Assembly (NCBI RefSeq): GCF_030419005.1
Contig: NZ_CP106953.1
Location: forward strand, 310,001-374,000
Length of the DNA: 64,000 bases
Direction of reading: 5' to 3'
Source of the DNA: Eleftheria terrae
Lineage (GTDB): Bacteria > Pseudomonadota > Gammaproteobacteria > Burkholderiales > Burkholderiaceae_C
Made by a program: the position numbers and the translations under genes. The notes under the pieces are model-generated. The model was not told the origin of the DNA and did no database searches. It saw nothing but the letters and a program-made list of their open reading frames with translations. Positions 16,502-25,104 of this stretch are shown piece by piece. Position 1 is the first letter of the stretch. Every line of letters begins with the position of its first letter.

Positions 16502-17434
16502 ATGGAGTTGAGGCACTTGCGCTACTTTGCAGCTGTTGCGGAAGCGGGCAGCCTGAGCGTCGCGGCAGAGAGTCTGTTCATTGCGCAGCCGGCGTTGTCC
16601 AAGCAGATCCGACAACTCGAAGAAGAACTGGGGGTCTTGCTGTTCGCTCGCCATGCAAGGGGCGTCGTGCTGACGGCCGCTGGCAAGGCGCTGCTGCCGG
16701 AGGTTCGCGTTCAACTTGCCTCCATGGGGCGGCTCGCTGACGTGGCCCGTCGCGCAAGAAGCGTCGAGAAGCACCGGCTCAGGGTCGGTATGGCCCCTTC
16801 GTTGGCCGTGCCGGTGCTGCCCGAGCTCGCGGCCCGGCTGCAGGCTCAGTACACCGACTTCGACATGGATGTGCGTGACATCCCGAGCACGGAGCAGACC
16901 GAGGCCCTGCTTGCCGACGAGATCGACATCGGGATGGCTTGCCTGCTGCCGAGGCATTCGGCGGTTTCTGTCGCCTGCAAGCTGGACGACACTCTGTGCG
17001 TCGCACTACGCCGTCAGGACCCACGGGCCCGAGAAGAATCGCTAGCCTTGCAGCAGTTCGTCGAGGACAGGTTTGCCGGCTTCACCGAACAGTCCTGGCT
17101 GGCGCGGGGAGATCGGCCGGACCCCGCCTTTGCCGAGGCCGGCTTTCAGCCCTACGTCCACTACGAGGTGGCGACCGTGCACCGGGTTCTGGACCTTGTT
17201 GCCGCCGGGCTGGCCGTGGCGCTGCTTCCATCCATCCTTGCAGTGCACCTGCCGAAGGAAGTCGCACTGCGACCGCTGCGCAACCTGCCTCGCTGCAATG
17301 CCATGGGCGTGTTGCGCCGGCGAGCAGATGCCAATCCGGTACTCGATTCCGTAGAGCCGGCCATGCGGGAGATCTTCGGGCGGCTCCAGCGGGCAGGAGA
17401 GCACGCGCTGCGCGACGCTACACCTGCACTGTGA
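16502..17434 (+). CDS. LysR-family transcriptional regulator
   Basis: 310 residues from the ATG at 16502, which has GGGAGG four bases upstream. The winged helix-turn-helix is canonical: MELRHLRYFAAVAEAGSLSV, then AAESLFIAQPALSKQIRQLE, then LGVLLFARHARGVVLTAAG. Residues 90-295 form the periplasmic-binding-like effector domain (LRVGMAPSLAVPVLPELAA). Ligand unknown. LysR proteins usually control the divergent gene, here the hypothetical at 15,889-16,401. Confidence 0.93.
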   Translation: MELRHLRYFAAVAEAGSLSVAAESLFIAQPALSKQIRQLEEELGVLLFARHARGVVLTAAGKALLPEVRVQLASMGRLADVARRARSVEKHRLRVGMAPSLAVPVLPELAARLQAQYTDFDMDVRDIPSTEQTEALLADEIDIGMACLLPRHSAVSVACKLDDTLCVALRRQDPRAREESLALQQFVEDRFAGFTEQSWLARGDRPDPAFAEAGFQPYVHYEVATVHRVLDLVAAGLAVALLPSILAVHLPKEVALRPLRNLPRCNAMGVLRRRADANPVLDSVEPAMREIFGRLQRAGEHALRDATPAL

Positions 17435-17504
17435 TGCGCCATGCCATGTCCGGGTGCCCCGCGCAGCACGAAAAGCGAAAACGCGGCGCGCATCGCTGGC
17501 TCGG

Positions 17505-17990
17505 TCAAGGAGCTTCGCAGGGGAAACCAAGTACCCGCCGCTGCTCCTGCCAGTTCCGCGGCAGCAGGTCTTCACGCCCCCGGATCATGTGAAGGTTTAG
17601 GTGCCGCGGCTGCTTGCCCTCCAAAATCGCTTCCACGATGTCGGGGGTCAGCAAGGTGAGCCGCAACGCCTCGGCCACCCAGCCGGCATCGAGCTTCAGC
17701 AGCCGCGCCAGGTCCTTGGTCGACACCGCCCCGCCCTCCTCCATCAGCCGCTGCCAGTAGAAAGCCTTGCCGAGCACCTTGATCATCGACACGTCGAGCG
17801 TCGACAGGGACGCCGGTGCATCCTGGCCGGTCGGCAGCGTCAGGACTTTCCGGATATGGCGGCGCCTGATGGTCAGCGGCACAGAAGTGACCTTCTGTAC
17901 CCCCGTGTGATGGCTGCGCGGCTGCCCGGCGGCCTCAACCGTGATTGTCCGCCTCGCCGTACGGACCGTTGTCGCCCCCTTGTCCTTCAA
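17505..17990 (-). CDS. recombinase-associated hypothetical protein
   Basis: 161 residues. The N-terminal 50 are basic; the rest is helical with a helix-turn-helix-like segment (VSTKDLARLLKLDAGWVAEALRLTLLTPDIVEAILEG). Genes like this regularly follow large serine recombinases in phage-derived islands. Here its ATG overlaps the recombinase stop by four bases, so the two are translated together; a recombination-directionality or regulatory role is plausible but unproven. Confidence 0.7.
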   Translation of the reverse strand: MKDKGATTVRTARRTITVEAAGQPRSHHTGVQKVTSVPLTIRRRHIRKVLTLPTGQDAPASLSTLDVSMIKVLGKAFYWQRLMEEGGAVSTKDLARLLKLDAGWVAEALRLTLLTPDIVEAILEGKQPRHLNLHMIRGREDLLPRNWQEQRRVLGFPCEAP

Positions 17991-19399
17991 GCGACCTCCC
18001 CTTCCTCCGCCCTCATCTTCTGCTCCTCAACAAACGGATGGCGCCCGATCTCGGGGCCAAAAGCAAACCAGCCGTCTTCTCGCCACACGATGTCCAGGCC
18101 ACCGTCGTGCAGTTGCACCCGCTCAATCAACAGCCGGGCGATGCGCTGCTGCTCGGCAGGAAACAGCTGCTCCCACACCAGCGCCATGCGCTGTAGCGCC
18201 ACCACCGCTTGCGGCTCGTTGATGTCGCGGCCCGCCTCCCAGGCCTGGGCCGCCTTCCACACGGCCACCAGCATCTCCGGCTGCCGCAGTGCGGCGTGGA
18301 TCTGCTGCAGCACGGCTGTCTCGATCTCGGCCGCCGGGAGCAAACCAATGCAGCTCACCCCCCGCTGCGCCGTCACGCCTGCCGACCGCCTCTTGTAGAG
18401 GTAGGGCGCGTAGTAGCGATAGCGCTTGCCGTTCTTCTTGTCGGTGTAGGTAAGCAGCATCCGTTGGCCATCCGGTGCGAACAACAATCCGGCCAGCAAG
18501 GACGGGTTTGCCGACGGCCGCTGGCGTGGACCCTTGCGCCGCTGATCGAGCACCGCTTGCACGGCATCCCAGGCGGCTCGGCTCACGATCGCTTCGTGCT
18601 GACCCACATAGCTGGCGCCCTTGTGCACGGTCTCGCCAAGGTAGAGGCGATTGCGCAGCAGCTTGCCGAGGTAGGCCTGGTCGATGGTCCGGCCCTCACG
18701 CCGATTCCCGGTCTGAGTGACCCACACCTTCGTGGTTCGCCCCTCGATGGCCAGTTCCCGCATCAAACGAGCGGCCGATCCGTGCTCGGCGAAGCGACGG
18801 AAGATGTCGCGCACCAGGTCGGCCTCATGCTCATTCACGACGAGCCGACGCTCCCGAACGTCGTACCCGAGCGGCGGCATGCCGCCCATCCACATGCCTT
18901 TGGCCTTGCTGGCTGCGATCTTGTCCCGGATGCGCTCACCGGTCACCTCGCGTTCGAATTGGGCGAACGACAGCAGCACGTTCAACGTCAGGCGCCCCAT
19001 GCTCGACGTCGTATTGAACTGCTGCGTGACCGACACAAACGACACGCCGCGACGATCGAATGCCTCCACCAGACGAGCGAAGTCCGCCAGACTGCGCGTC
19101 AGCCGGTCGATTTTGTAGACCACCACGATGTGCACGCGGCCGGCGTCGATGTCGGCCAGCAGGCGCTTCAGCGCGGGCCGCTCCATGTTGCCACCGGAGT
19201 ACCCGGGATCGTCGTAGCCGTCCTCCACCGGGATCCAGCCTTCATGCCGCTGGCTGGCGATGTAGGCCAGCCCCGCATCGCGCTGCGCTTCCAGGCTGTT
19301 GTACTCCTGATCCAACCCCTCCTCGGTGGACTTGCGGGTGTAGACCGCACACCGCTTCTGCGGCACCAGCGGCGCTCCAGACGCACGGGCGGCCCTCAT
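17987..19399 (-). CDS. large serine recombinase
   Basis: 470 residues from the ATG at 19399. The resolvase domain holds YTRKSTEEG with the nucleophile Ser24, DDPGYSGGNMERP, VYKIDRLTRSLADF and FEREVTGERIRDK. It is followed by the recombinase domain (LGYDVRERRLVVNEHEADLVR ... YLGKLLRNRLYLGETVHKG) and a shortened C-terminal zinc/coiled-coil part; the two usual Cys-x-x-Cys pairs of the zinc ribbon are absent. It carries out site-specific integration or excision of the prophage-like region to its right. Coupled by an ATGA overlap to the DUF2924 gene upstream. Confidence 0.92.
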   Translation of the reverse strand: MRAARASGAPLVPQKRCAVYTRKSTEEGLDQEYNSLEAQRDAGLAYIASQRHEGWIPVEDGYDDPGYSGGNMERPALKRLLADIDAGRVHIVVVYKIDRLTRSLADFARLVEAFDRRGVSFVSVTQQFNTTSSMGRLTLNVLLSFAQFEREVTGERIRDKIAASKAKGMWMGGMPPLGYDVRERRLVVNEHEADLVRDIFRRFAEHGSAARLMRELAIEGRTTKVWVTQTGNRREGRTIDQAYLGKLLRNRLYLGETVHKGASYVGQHEAIVSRAAWDAVQAVLDQRRKGPRQRPSANPSLLAGLLFAPDGQRMLLTYTDKKNGKRYRYYAPYLYKRRSAGVTAQRGVSCIGLLPAAEIETAVLQQIHAALRQPEMLVAVWKAAQAWEAGRDINEPQAVVALQRMALVWEQLFPAEQQRIARLLIERVQLHDGGLDIVWREDGWFAFGPEIGRHPFVEEQKMRAEEGEVA

Positions 19400-19875
19400 T
19401 CCTTGCTCCCTCCACGTGCGGCCTTGAGCCCAAAGAAGGCCGGCCCCGACCACTGGGTGCCGGTGATCGAGCGGGCGATGGCCGACAGGCTCTTGTAGCG
19501 ACGCCCCTGGTACTCGAAATCGCTGTGGCCACGCACCACTACCCGGTGCTCCACGCCGTCATAGATGCGGGTGAGCAGCGTGCCGGGCAGCAGGCTGTTG
19601 GCCTCCCGCTGGGTCAAGCGCGGGATGATGCCGGTCTCGCCGATGGCCTCCAGCCGGCGGCGCACGGATGGCGACAGGCCGCCGAAGGCCCGCTCCTGCA
19701 AGCGGTAGGCAATGCGGCTCTCGATGTAGGTCCGATTGTGGTGAGGCGGCCGCTCGTCAAAGAGCCGATCCCAGCGTGCCCAGAGCTCGGTCATCGGCAG
19801 GTGAGGCAGCTGGGCGATCTGTTCGGCCAGGCTCGGTTCGGGGGCTACTGGCCTCGCCGGTGTTCCAACTTTCAT
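19396..19875 (-). CDS. DUF2924 protein
   Basis: 159 residues, typical DUF2924: LPHLPMTELWARWDRLFDE, ESRIAYRLQERAFGGLS, GTLLTRIYDGVEHRVVVRGH, FEYQGRRYKSLSAIARSITGT. The family is known only as the constant partner of large serine recombinases in phage-like islands; the C-terminal part resembles a small DNA-binding fold. It overlaps both its neighbours by four bases, giving a four-gene translationally coupled operon. Confidence 0.9.
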   Translation of the reverse strand: MKVGTPARPVAPEPSLAEQIAQLPHLPMTELWARWDRLFDERPPHHNRTYIESRIAYRLQERAFGGLSPSVRRRLEAIGETGIIPRLTQREANSLLPGTLLTRIYDGVEHRVVVRGHSDFEYQGRRYKSLSAIARSITGTQWSGPAFFGLKAARGGSKE

Positions 19876-20105
19876 GCGTCAACTCCTTTCGGTTCAGAGG
19901 CGTTGGCATTGACGCTCTGCTCGGGCAGGAAGTGAAGTCCAACTGTCTCAAGTGTGGGATGTAGTGGCGCAGAAGCCGCGCTGTGGCGAGCCCGCAGGCG
20001 CAGCAACGCAAGGGCCAGCAGGTCGGCAATCTCCTGGTGTGGGTGGCGGGGCGAGTCGGCTTGTGTTTGAAGGCTGCTGGCAAAGGATGGTTGTTGCAAA
20101 CGCAT
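19872..20105 (-). CDS. small protein heading the recombinase operon
   Basis: 77 residues from the ATG at 20105; the frame stays open further, so the start is uncertain. It ends with a stop overlapping the DUF2924 start by four bases. A helical segment EIADLLALALLRLRARHS and the C-terminal GLHFLPEQSVNANAS resemble the small proteins that precede DUF2924 in other islands. Function unknown. Confidence 0.6.
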   Translation of the reverse strand: MRLQQPSFASSLQTQADSPRHPHQEIADLLALALLRLRARHSAASAPLHPTLETVGLHFLPEQSVNANASEPKGVDA

Positions 20106-20273
20106 GAGAAGAAGGTCACGAATAAACCGATCCGATCCTAGGACCGGGACCCCGTAGACGTAACTCCTTTGCGCTCCCTCGCTGCGCTGACAGGGGTGGG
20201 GCACTTGATAGCAGATGTATCTGCAACTACCATCTGCGCTCGCAGTAAAGAACCTTAACTACTCGGAGACCTC

Positions 20274-20396
20274 ATGAACAACTTCAGCAGCAAACGCGCA
20301 GAGGCTCATCAACGCCCAATGGCAGGTCGACATTGCATCGCCGTTGGAGGCCGGCGCATCCGCTGGTGGATTGAGCAACCCTGCAGCACTGCGTGA
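20274..20396 (+). CDS. 40-residue small ORF
   Basis: MNNFSSKRAEAHQRPMAGRH and a basic Trp-containing end (GGRRIRWWIEQPC). GGAG sits 5 bp before the ATG. It is divergent from the recombinase operon and 42 bp before the next phage gene. Good ribosome-binding site and coding character suggest a real small phage protein; function unknown. Confidence 0.45.
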   Translation: MNNFSSKRAEAHQRPMAGRHCIAVGGRRIRWWIEQPCSTA

Positions 20397-20438
20397 GCAG
20401 CGGGCCGGAGGTGCCGGCCTGGATCTTGGAGAAGAAGA

Positions 20439-21380
20439 ATGAAGAAAAGCCGGGCCTCGAACGAGGCCCATTCGCATCTTGGTCATCACCAGGTGCGGCA
20501 GCAGCGGCCTCAGCAAGGCCCTCACTTTCGTTTTCAACAGCGCCCCGTGGCCGTCAAGGAGATGGCACGGATCCTGGACTGCGCCATCGAGAAGCTGGCC
20601 AGTGGTGAACTGCCGCCCGAGTCCATAGAGCGATTTCAGAAGGGGGCGCGGCTGGCCAACTCCCTGGGCCGTAGGGCGATGCTCAAGGCGGCCGAGGGGC
20701 GCGACGACGTCCTGCACGGCCTGGCCGGCTGCCAGCATGACCTGCACCGGTCGTTCTGGTTGTTGGTCCACCACCGCGATGTGTTCGAGCAGGCTTGCGA
20801 TGCAGTGGACCTGTGTCTGGACGGCCTTCGTCGCGGCCAAGTGCAGGAGATCTGTGTCGCAGCGACGGAGGCAGTGTCGTTCGGGGGTCTCAGGGGCGTC
20901 CGGCCCGGACACGTCCAGCAAGGCCGTGGCGTCGAAGGGGACACGTCGGCATCGAGCCCTCCGGTGTGCCCCACGCACCAGCCAGCCCATGCCGCCGAAG
21001 ACCTCGACAAACCGATCTGGCGGCCTGGCGCCGTTGAGCTCACCCCTGCACCGTTTGCGTTCGACTTCCGCTGCGTCCAGGTGGCGGGCTGGCCGCATGG
21101 CGTCATCTGGCTCACCGACGCCCAAGCCGCCATCTTCAAGGCGCTCTGGTCCTTCGGCAGCGAAAGCAGAACCGCAGAGGAGATCATGCAGCGGGCCGGC
21201 CTGAGCAGCGAGAAGCCGGCCGATCTCTTCAAGGTCAAGGGCCGCAACAAGGGAGAGCTGGAGTACGAGGGGCCGCTGTATGCCTATCGTGCGCTCGTGG
21301 TGACGCATCAGCAGCGCGGCACCTATTCGATGCCCATCGCCAAACCGGGAGCCGCCGCGCGGGGCAGATCTGCGAGTTGA
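20439..21380 (+). CDS. phage-region hypothetical protein with C-terminal helix-turn-helix
   Basis: 313 residues, GGAGAAGAAG before the ATG. The last 120 residues are clearly coding and look like a small winged-helix reader domain (GVIWLTDAQAAIFKALWSFGSESRTAEEIMQRAGLSSEKPADLFKVKGRNKG). The N-terminal 190 residues are helical but Arg/Gln-rich and less certain. An 18-bp perfect palindrome GGGCCTCGAACGAGGCCC at 20,452-20,469 sits just after the start codon and could form a translation-controlling hairpin, or mean the true start is further downstream. Confidence 0.6.
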   Translation: MKKSRASNEAHSHLGHHQVRQQRPQQGPHFRFQQRPVAVKEMARILDCAIEKLASGELPPESIERFQKGARLANSLGRRAMLKAAEGRDDVLHGLAGCQHDLHRSFWLLVHHRDVFEQACDAVDLCLDGLRRGQVQEICVAATEAVSFGGLRGVRPGHVQQGRGVEGDTSASSPPVCPTHQPAHAAEDLDKPIWRPGAVELTPAPFAFDFRCVQVAGWPHGVIWLTDAQAAIFKALWSFGSESRTAEEIMQRAGLSSEKPADLFKVKGRNKGELEYEGPLYAYRALVVTHQQRGTYSMPIAKPGAAARGRSAS

Positions 21381-21506
21381 GATGCGCCACTGCGCGCCTC
21401 GACCTCATCAGCCGTATTTCGGCGGGCCACTGGCCCGCCGTTTTTCATTGGTGCGCCGATAGATCACGTGTGATCTTCGCCGTGTGTTGCTCGGTAACCA
21501 CGTCTT

Positions 21507-21733
21507 GGCGAACCACATGGCGAACCGTATGGCGAACCAAAGGCAATCATGGCGAACCGCATGGCGAACCAGGGGCGATCTTGGCGAACCACATGGCGAA
21601 CCAGCCCCAATCATGGCGAACCACATGGCGAACCTGGTTCGCCATGGACACCGAAAACCCAGCATTCATGCGTGTTCCATGGCGAACTGAACGTTTGCTG
21701 AATGGCGAACTTTTGTTCCCTTATCAGTTCGCC
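21507..21733 (+). repeat. GGCGAACC iteron array
   Basis: Nine copies of GGCGAACC between 21507 and 21634, spaced 12 bp within clusters (unit GGCGAACCacat) with 12-bp spacers of the type aggggcgatctt between clusters, giving a higher-order period near 32 bp. They are followed by an inverted copy GGTTCGCC (21636-21643), two GGCGAAC (21681-21687, 21704-21710) and an inverted GTTCGCC (21727-21733). The array fills the intergenic space before a helix-turn-helix gene and the phage replication operon, so it may be an origin or a regulator-binding array. Confidence 0.85.
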
Positions 21734-21786
21734 AAGATAGTTCTTCAATCCTTCCTGTGCATCGCACATCAACACAGGAAGGTTCC

Positions 21787-22071
21787 ATGTTCATCTCTTC
21801 ACCCAAGGGCCGAGCGGCGCAAAGCGCGGCCCATCAGCTCGCCGCAGCGGTGGCGGATCTCGCCACGCCGGTGCAGCGCCAGGTGCTCAGCGAGCACGAG
21901 CTGGCCCACCGCTGGGGCATCAATCACAAGACGCTGGCACGCTGGCGCCACGAGGGCCGCGGCCCGAAGTACCTGAAGCTGTCGAAGCGGGTCGGCTACC
22001 CCGTCGAGGCGATCGTGGAGTTCGAGCGGGCCGCGGTCTACAGCTCGACGTCGCAGCGTGCGGGTCAGTGA
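21787..22071 (+). CDS. helix-turn-helix DNA-binding protein
   Basis: 94 residues from the ATG at 21787, with AGGAAGG upstream. LSEHELAHRWGINHKTLARWRHEGRGPKYLKLSKRVGYPVEAIVEFER is an AlpA/excisionase-like helix-turn-helix: the helix pair followed by the (G)PKYxKLxxRVxYP strand. It begins 54 bp after the last iteron half-site and heads the operon, so it is a good candidate to bind the GGCGAACC array; inference from position. Confidence 0.8.
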   Translation: MFISSPKGRAAQSAAHQLAAAVADLATPVQRQVLSEHELAHRWGINHKTLARWRHEGRGPKYLKLSKRVGYPVEAIVEFERAAVYSSTSQRAGQ

Positions 22072-22081
22072 GGGCGCGGTC

Positions 22082-22606
22082 ATGAACCACATCACCACGA
22101 CCGATACGGCACTGCCCGGCTGCCATGTGTCAGAGCTGGCTGCGCTGCCCGCGATTGCCGCCCTTACCGTGGCCGAGCTGGCAGCGATGCCCGCCGTTCA
22201 CAAGGCCGACGTCCAGCGCCAACTGCAGGACGCCGCTGCATGGCTGCGCCAGGCCGAGCAGAAGTTCGCCGCGGCACTCGACGCCGCCTACGGTGCCACC
22301 AGCCGGCAGGCGCTGCGGGACTCCGGCCGCGACTTCGGCACCGTGAACGGCCGCGACGGCAGTGTCCAGATCACCTTCGAGCTGCCCAAGCGCGTCAAGT
22401 GGGACCAGCAGCAGCTGCACCAGCTGGCCGAGCGCATCGTCGCGGGCGGCGAGAAGGTCGAGCACTACATCGACGCCAAGCTGACCGTTTCCGAGACGAA
22501 GTTCAAGAGCTGGCCACCGAGCCTGCAGGAGCAGTTCGCGCCGGCCCGGACGGTCGAGCCCGGCAAACCTTCCATTACGCTTCGAGTGGAGCCGGCAGGC
22601 GAATGA
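22082..22606 (+). CDS. phage hypothetical protein
   Basis: 174 residues from the ATG at 22082. The Ala-rich helical N-terminus is followed by DFGTVNGRDGSVQITFELPKRVKWDQQQLHQLAERIVAGG and ends ITLRVEPAGE. This type is regular in early operons of Burkholderiales prophages, near Sak4-like genes, and remains uncharacterised. Its stop overlaps the HNH gene start (ATGA), so the reading frame is secure. Confidence 0.7.
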   Translation: MNHITTTDTALPGCHVSELAALPAIAALTVAELAAMPAVHKADVQRQLQDAAAWLRQAEQKFAAALDAAYGATSRQALRDSGRDFGTVNGRDGSVQITFELPKRVKWDQQQLHQLAERIVAGGEKVEHYIDAKLTVSETKFKSWPPSLQEQFAPARTVEPGKPSITLRVEPAGE

Positions 22607-23115
22607 TCTCTCGAACTCTTATACCGCTGGCTCTTCGTTTTGCGCGGTACCTCCATCCTGCCGGGGAGGGATGTTGGCTGTGGAACGGAGCCAAGAACGA
22701 ACACGGATACGGCGTGATCGGACGGGGCGCACGAGGCCAGGGAAACGCCAAGGCACACCGGGTTGCGTTCGAGATCTTTCATGGGGTCCGACTTCAACCA
22801 TCGGTGACCGTGCTGCACCGCTGCGACAACCCGGCATGTGTGAATCCGCTGCATCTTGCCTCAGGAACCCAGCGCGAGAACCTTGCCGACATGCGTCGGA
22901 AAGGACGCGGCGCACCGCCGCCTATCCGCCTCGGGGTGGAGCAACCGCTGGCCAAGCTGGATCCAGACAAGGTCCGTCAGATCTTCCAACTCCATCGCAC
23001 AGGGATGACGTCCAACCAACTGGCGAGTCACTTCGGCGTTTCACGCGCAACGATCCATGCCGTTCTCACTCGCAAAACCTGGAGGCACATTGATGTTCCC
23101 GATCATCTCGGCTGA
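22603..23115 (+). CDS. HNH endonuclease
   Basis: 170 residues starting in the ATGA overlap at 22603. The HNH core reads VLHRCDNPACVNPLHLASGTQRENLADM, with the metal-binding His-x-Cys, Asn-Pro-x-Cys-x-Asn-Pro and His-Leu. A C-terminal helix-turn-helix (TSNQLASHFGVSRATIHAVLTRKTW) probably provides DNA recognition. Its 3' end overlaps the next gene's start by 23 bp. This is the architecture of phage-borne homing nucleases; insertion inside the replication operon is typical. Confidence 0.85.
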   Translation: MISRTLIPLALRFARYLHPAGEGCWLWNGAKNEHGYGVIGRGARGQGNAKAHRVAFEIFHGVRLQPSVTVLHRCDNPACVNPLHLASGTQRENLADMRRKGRGAPPPIRLGVEQPLAKLDPDKVRQIFQLHRTGMTSNQLASHFGVSRATIHAVLTRKTWRHIDVPDHLG

Positions 23116-23923
23116 AGAGCGTCTGGCCGAAAACCACAGCGCAAAGATTGTGCTGCTCGGCGTCGCGGGCGTGGGCAAGACCTCGCAGCTCAGAACGCTG
23201 CCGGAACATTCGACGCTGTTCGTCGACCTCGAGGCAGGCGATCTTTCGGTGCGGGAGTGGCGAGGCGACACGCTGCGGCCACGCACCTGGCCCGAGTTCC
23301 GGGATCTGGTCGTCTTTCTCGCAGGGCCCAACCCGGCGATGCCACCCGAGGTGCCGTTCTCGCAGGCTCACTACGACCACGTCTGCCAACGCTACGGCGA
23401 CCCCGCCCAACTCGACAAATACGACTGCTACTTCGTCGACAGCATCACCGTGTTGTCGCGGTTGTGCCTGGCTTGGGCCAAGACACAGCCGCAGGCGTTT
23501 TCCGAACGCACCGGCAAGTCAGACACCCGCGGCGCCTATGGGCTGCTGGGCGCCGAGATGATCGGCGCCCTCACCCACCTGCAGCACGCCCGCGGCAAGC
23601 ACGTCGTGTTCGTCGCCATCCTCGACGAGCGCCTGGACGACTTCAACCGCAAGCACTTCCTGCCGCAGATCGAAGGCAGCAAAACCGCCAACGAGTTGCC
23701 GGGTATCGTCGACGAGGTTGTCACGCTGGCCCACATCAAAGCTGAAGACGGCACGAGCTTCCGCGCCTTTGTCACCCACACCCTCAACCCCTACGGCTAC
23801 CCAGCCAAGGACCGCTCCGGCTCGCTCGACCTGCTGGAGCCGCCGGACCTCGGCGCGCTGATCGCCAAGTGCGCCGCCACTCACAAAACCATCAACAACG
23901 AACCGCAATGGACCACCGCATGA
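23093..23923 (+). CDS. Sak4-like RecA-fold ATPase
   Basis: 276 residues from the ATG at 23093. Walker A GVAGVGKT at residues 23-30, a Walker B-like region YDCYFVDSITVLSRLC, and the general layout of phage AAA_24/Sak4 proteins. Sak4 is a minimal RAD51-like core that promotes single-strand annealing recombination together with an SSB partner. The next gene, overlapping by ATGA, looks like that partner, and a nuclease follows two genes on, together making a phage recombination module. Confidence 0.85.
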   Translation: MFPIISAEERLAENHSAKIVLLGVAGVGKTSQLRTLPEHSTLFVDLEAGDLSVREWRGDTLRPRTWPEFRDLVVFLAGPNPAMPPEVPFSQAHYDHVCQRYGDPAQLDKYDCYFVDSITVLSRLCLAWAKTQPQAFSERTGKSDTRGAYGLLGAEMIGALTHLQHARGKHVVFVAILDERLDDFNRKHFLPQIEGSKTANELPGIVDEVVTLAHIKAEDGTSFRAFVTHTLNPYGYPAKDRSGSLDLLEPPDLGALIAKCAATHKTINNEPQWTTA

Positions 23924-24612
23924 CGATGTGGAACGATTTCAACGACGCTGAACCGCAATCCTTCGACCTGATCCCCAAGGGCACCATCGCGCCGGTGCGC
24001 ATGACGCTCAAGCCGGGCGGCTTCGATGACGAATCGCAAGGCTGGACCGGCGGCTGGGCGACACAGTCTTACGAGACCGGTTCGGTCTACCTGGCCTGCG
24101 AGTTCGTGGTGCTGGCCGGTGACTACGCCAAGCGCAAGGTTTGGTCGAGCGTTGGAATCTACAGCGCGAAGGGCCCGACCTGGGGACAGATGGGCCGCAG
24201 CTTCATCCGCGCCGTTCTCAACAGCGCGCGCAACCTGCACCCGAAGGACTTGAGCCCCCAGGCTGCCGCACAGCGCTGCCTGCAAGGCTTTCACGAGCTG
24301 GACGGCATCGAGTTCCTTGCCCGCATCGACGTGGAGAAGGACGGCCGCGACGAACTCAAAAACGTCATCAAGGTCGCCGTCGAACCGGACCACCCGGACC
24401 ACGCAAGGCTGATGGGCGTAGCGCCGCGTACGGCGCCGGCCGGCACCGCGCAGCCCACGGCCCACGTGCCCCCCACGCCGGCCGCTGTCTCCGCGGCTCA
24501 GGGTTACCGACCCGCAGCGCAGCCTGCTGCCGCCACCCGTGCCCCTGCCCCTGGACACACCGCTGCGCCGGGCCGTGCGCCCGTCACCGGCAAACCGGCG
24601 TGGGCCCAGTGA
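23920..24612 (+). CDS. phage ssDNA-binding-like protein
   Basis: 230 residues starting in the ATGA overlap at 23920. The N-terminal 150 residues look like a beta-rich fold (IPKGTIAPVRMTLKPGG, YLACEFVVLAGDYAKRKVWSS, RAVLNSARNLHPKDLSP); residues 165-230 are Ala/Pro/Thr-rich and disordered, ending GKPAWAQ. A folded domain plus flexible tail, placed directly after Sak4, suggests the ssDNA-binding partner. I cannot confirm an OB fold from sequence alone. Confidence 0.65.
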   Translation: MTMWNDFNDAEPQSFDLIPKGTIAPVRMTLKPGGFDDESQGWTGGWATQSYETGSVYLACEFVVLAGDYAKRKVWSSVGIYSAKGPTWGQMGRSFIRAVLNSARNLHPKDLSPQAAAQRCLQGFHELDGIEFLARIDVEKDGRDELKNVIKVAVEPDHPDHARLMGVAPRTAPAGTAQPTAHVPPTPAAVSAAQGYRPAAQPAAATRAPAPGHTAAPGRAPVTGKPAWAQ

Positions 24613-24624
24613 GGAGGGAGCCTA

Positions 24625-25104
24625 TTGAAATGTTGGATCTGCTCACGCAGCGCCCGCGGCTTCGGACACAGCGACACCCGCTACGCGCCGACCGACCCGC
24701 GGCACTACCCAATCGACTGGGTGTTCTGCTCACGCCGGTGCCAGGAAGCGTTCCACACGCTGTACGGGAGCTGGCGGGCCGTGCGGGAGGGGGACATCGA
24801 CCGCAAGGAGGTGCTGATGATCGATCCGTCTGAGATCGAGCAGGCCTCGATGCGCAAGTGCCTGCGCGCCTTCGGCGAGGCCGGCTCGGCCATCGGCTTC
24901 GACAAGCCGCTTGGGCAGTACACCGAAGCCGAGGCCCTGCATGTGGTGGATGCGATTGTCACCTGCTACACGGAGGCGATGGTGGAACACCACGAGGCGA
25001 CCAAGTACCCGCCGGTGCGCGGTATGGCGCCAACGCCGGACCCGCTCGCGGTGCCGTTCGCCGACATGGCAAGTGAAGCACCCTGGGAGGAAGCAACCCG
25101 ATGA
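24625..25104 (+). CDS. DUF6511-type zinc-ribbon phage protein
   Basis: 159 residues from a TTG start at 24625 with GAGGAGGG seven bases upstream; an ATG five bases on is out of frame. The N-terminus has Cys-x2-Cys (CWIC) and a second pair in FCSRRC, a treble-clef-like zinc site. The C-terminal part (IEQASMRKCLRAFGEAGSAIGFDKPLGQYTEAEALHVVDAIV) is the conserved DUF6511 block. Coupled to the nuclease gene by an ATGA overlap. Function unknown; always in phage early regions. Confidence 0.75.
   Translation: MKCWICSRSARGFGHSDTRYAPTDPRHYPIDWVFCSRRCQEAFHTLYGSWRAVREGDIDRKEVLMIDPSEIEQASMRKCLRAFGEAGSAIGFDKPLGQYTEAEALHVVDAIVTCYTEAMVEHHEATKYPPVRGMAPTPDPLAVPFADMASEAPWEEATR

Noticed and set aside
20259..21308. 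Long minus-strand frame opposite the gene at 20,439-21,380
   Set aside because: The plus-strand product has a clear winged-helix-like C-terminus and a Shine-Dalgarno; the minus frame has neither. High G+C makes long antisense frames common here.
21484..21690. Plus-strand 68-residue frame rich in MANQ/MANH/MANR
   Set aside because: It is simply the GGCGAACC iteron array read as codons; no ribosome-binding site.
21507..21733. CRISPR array
   Set aside because: The repeats are only 8-12 bp with spacers of 4-12 bp, not 24-40 bp units with unique spacers, and no cas genes are nearby.
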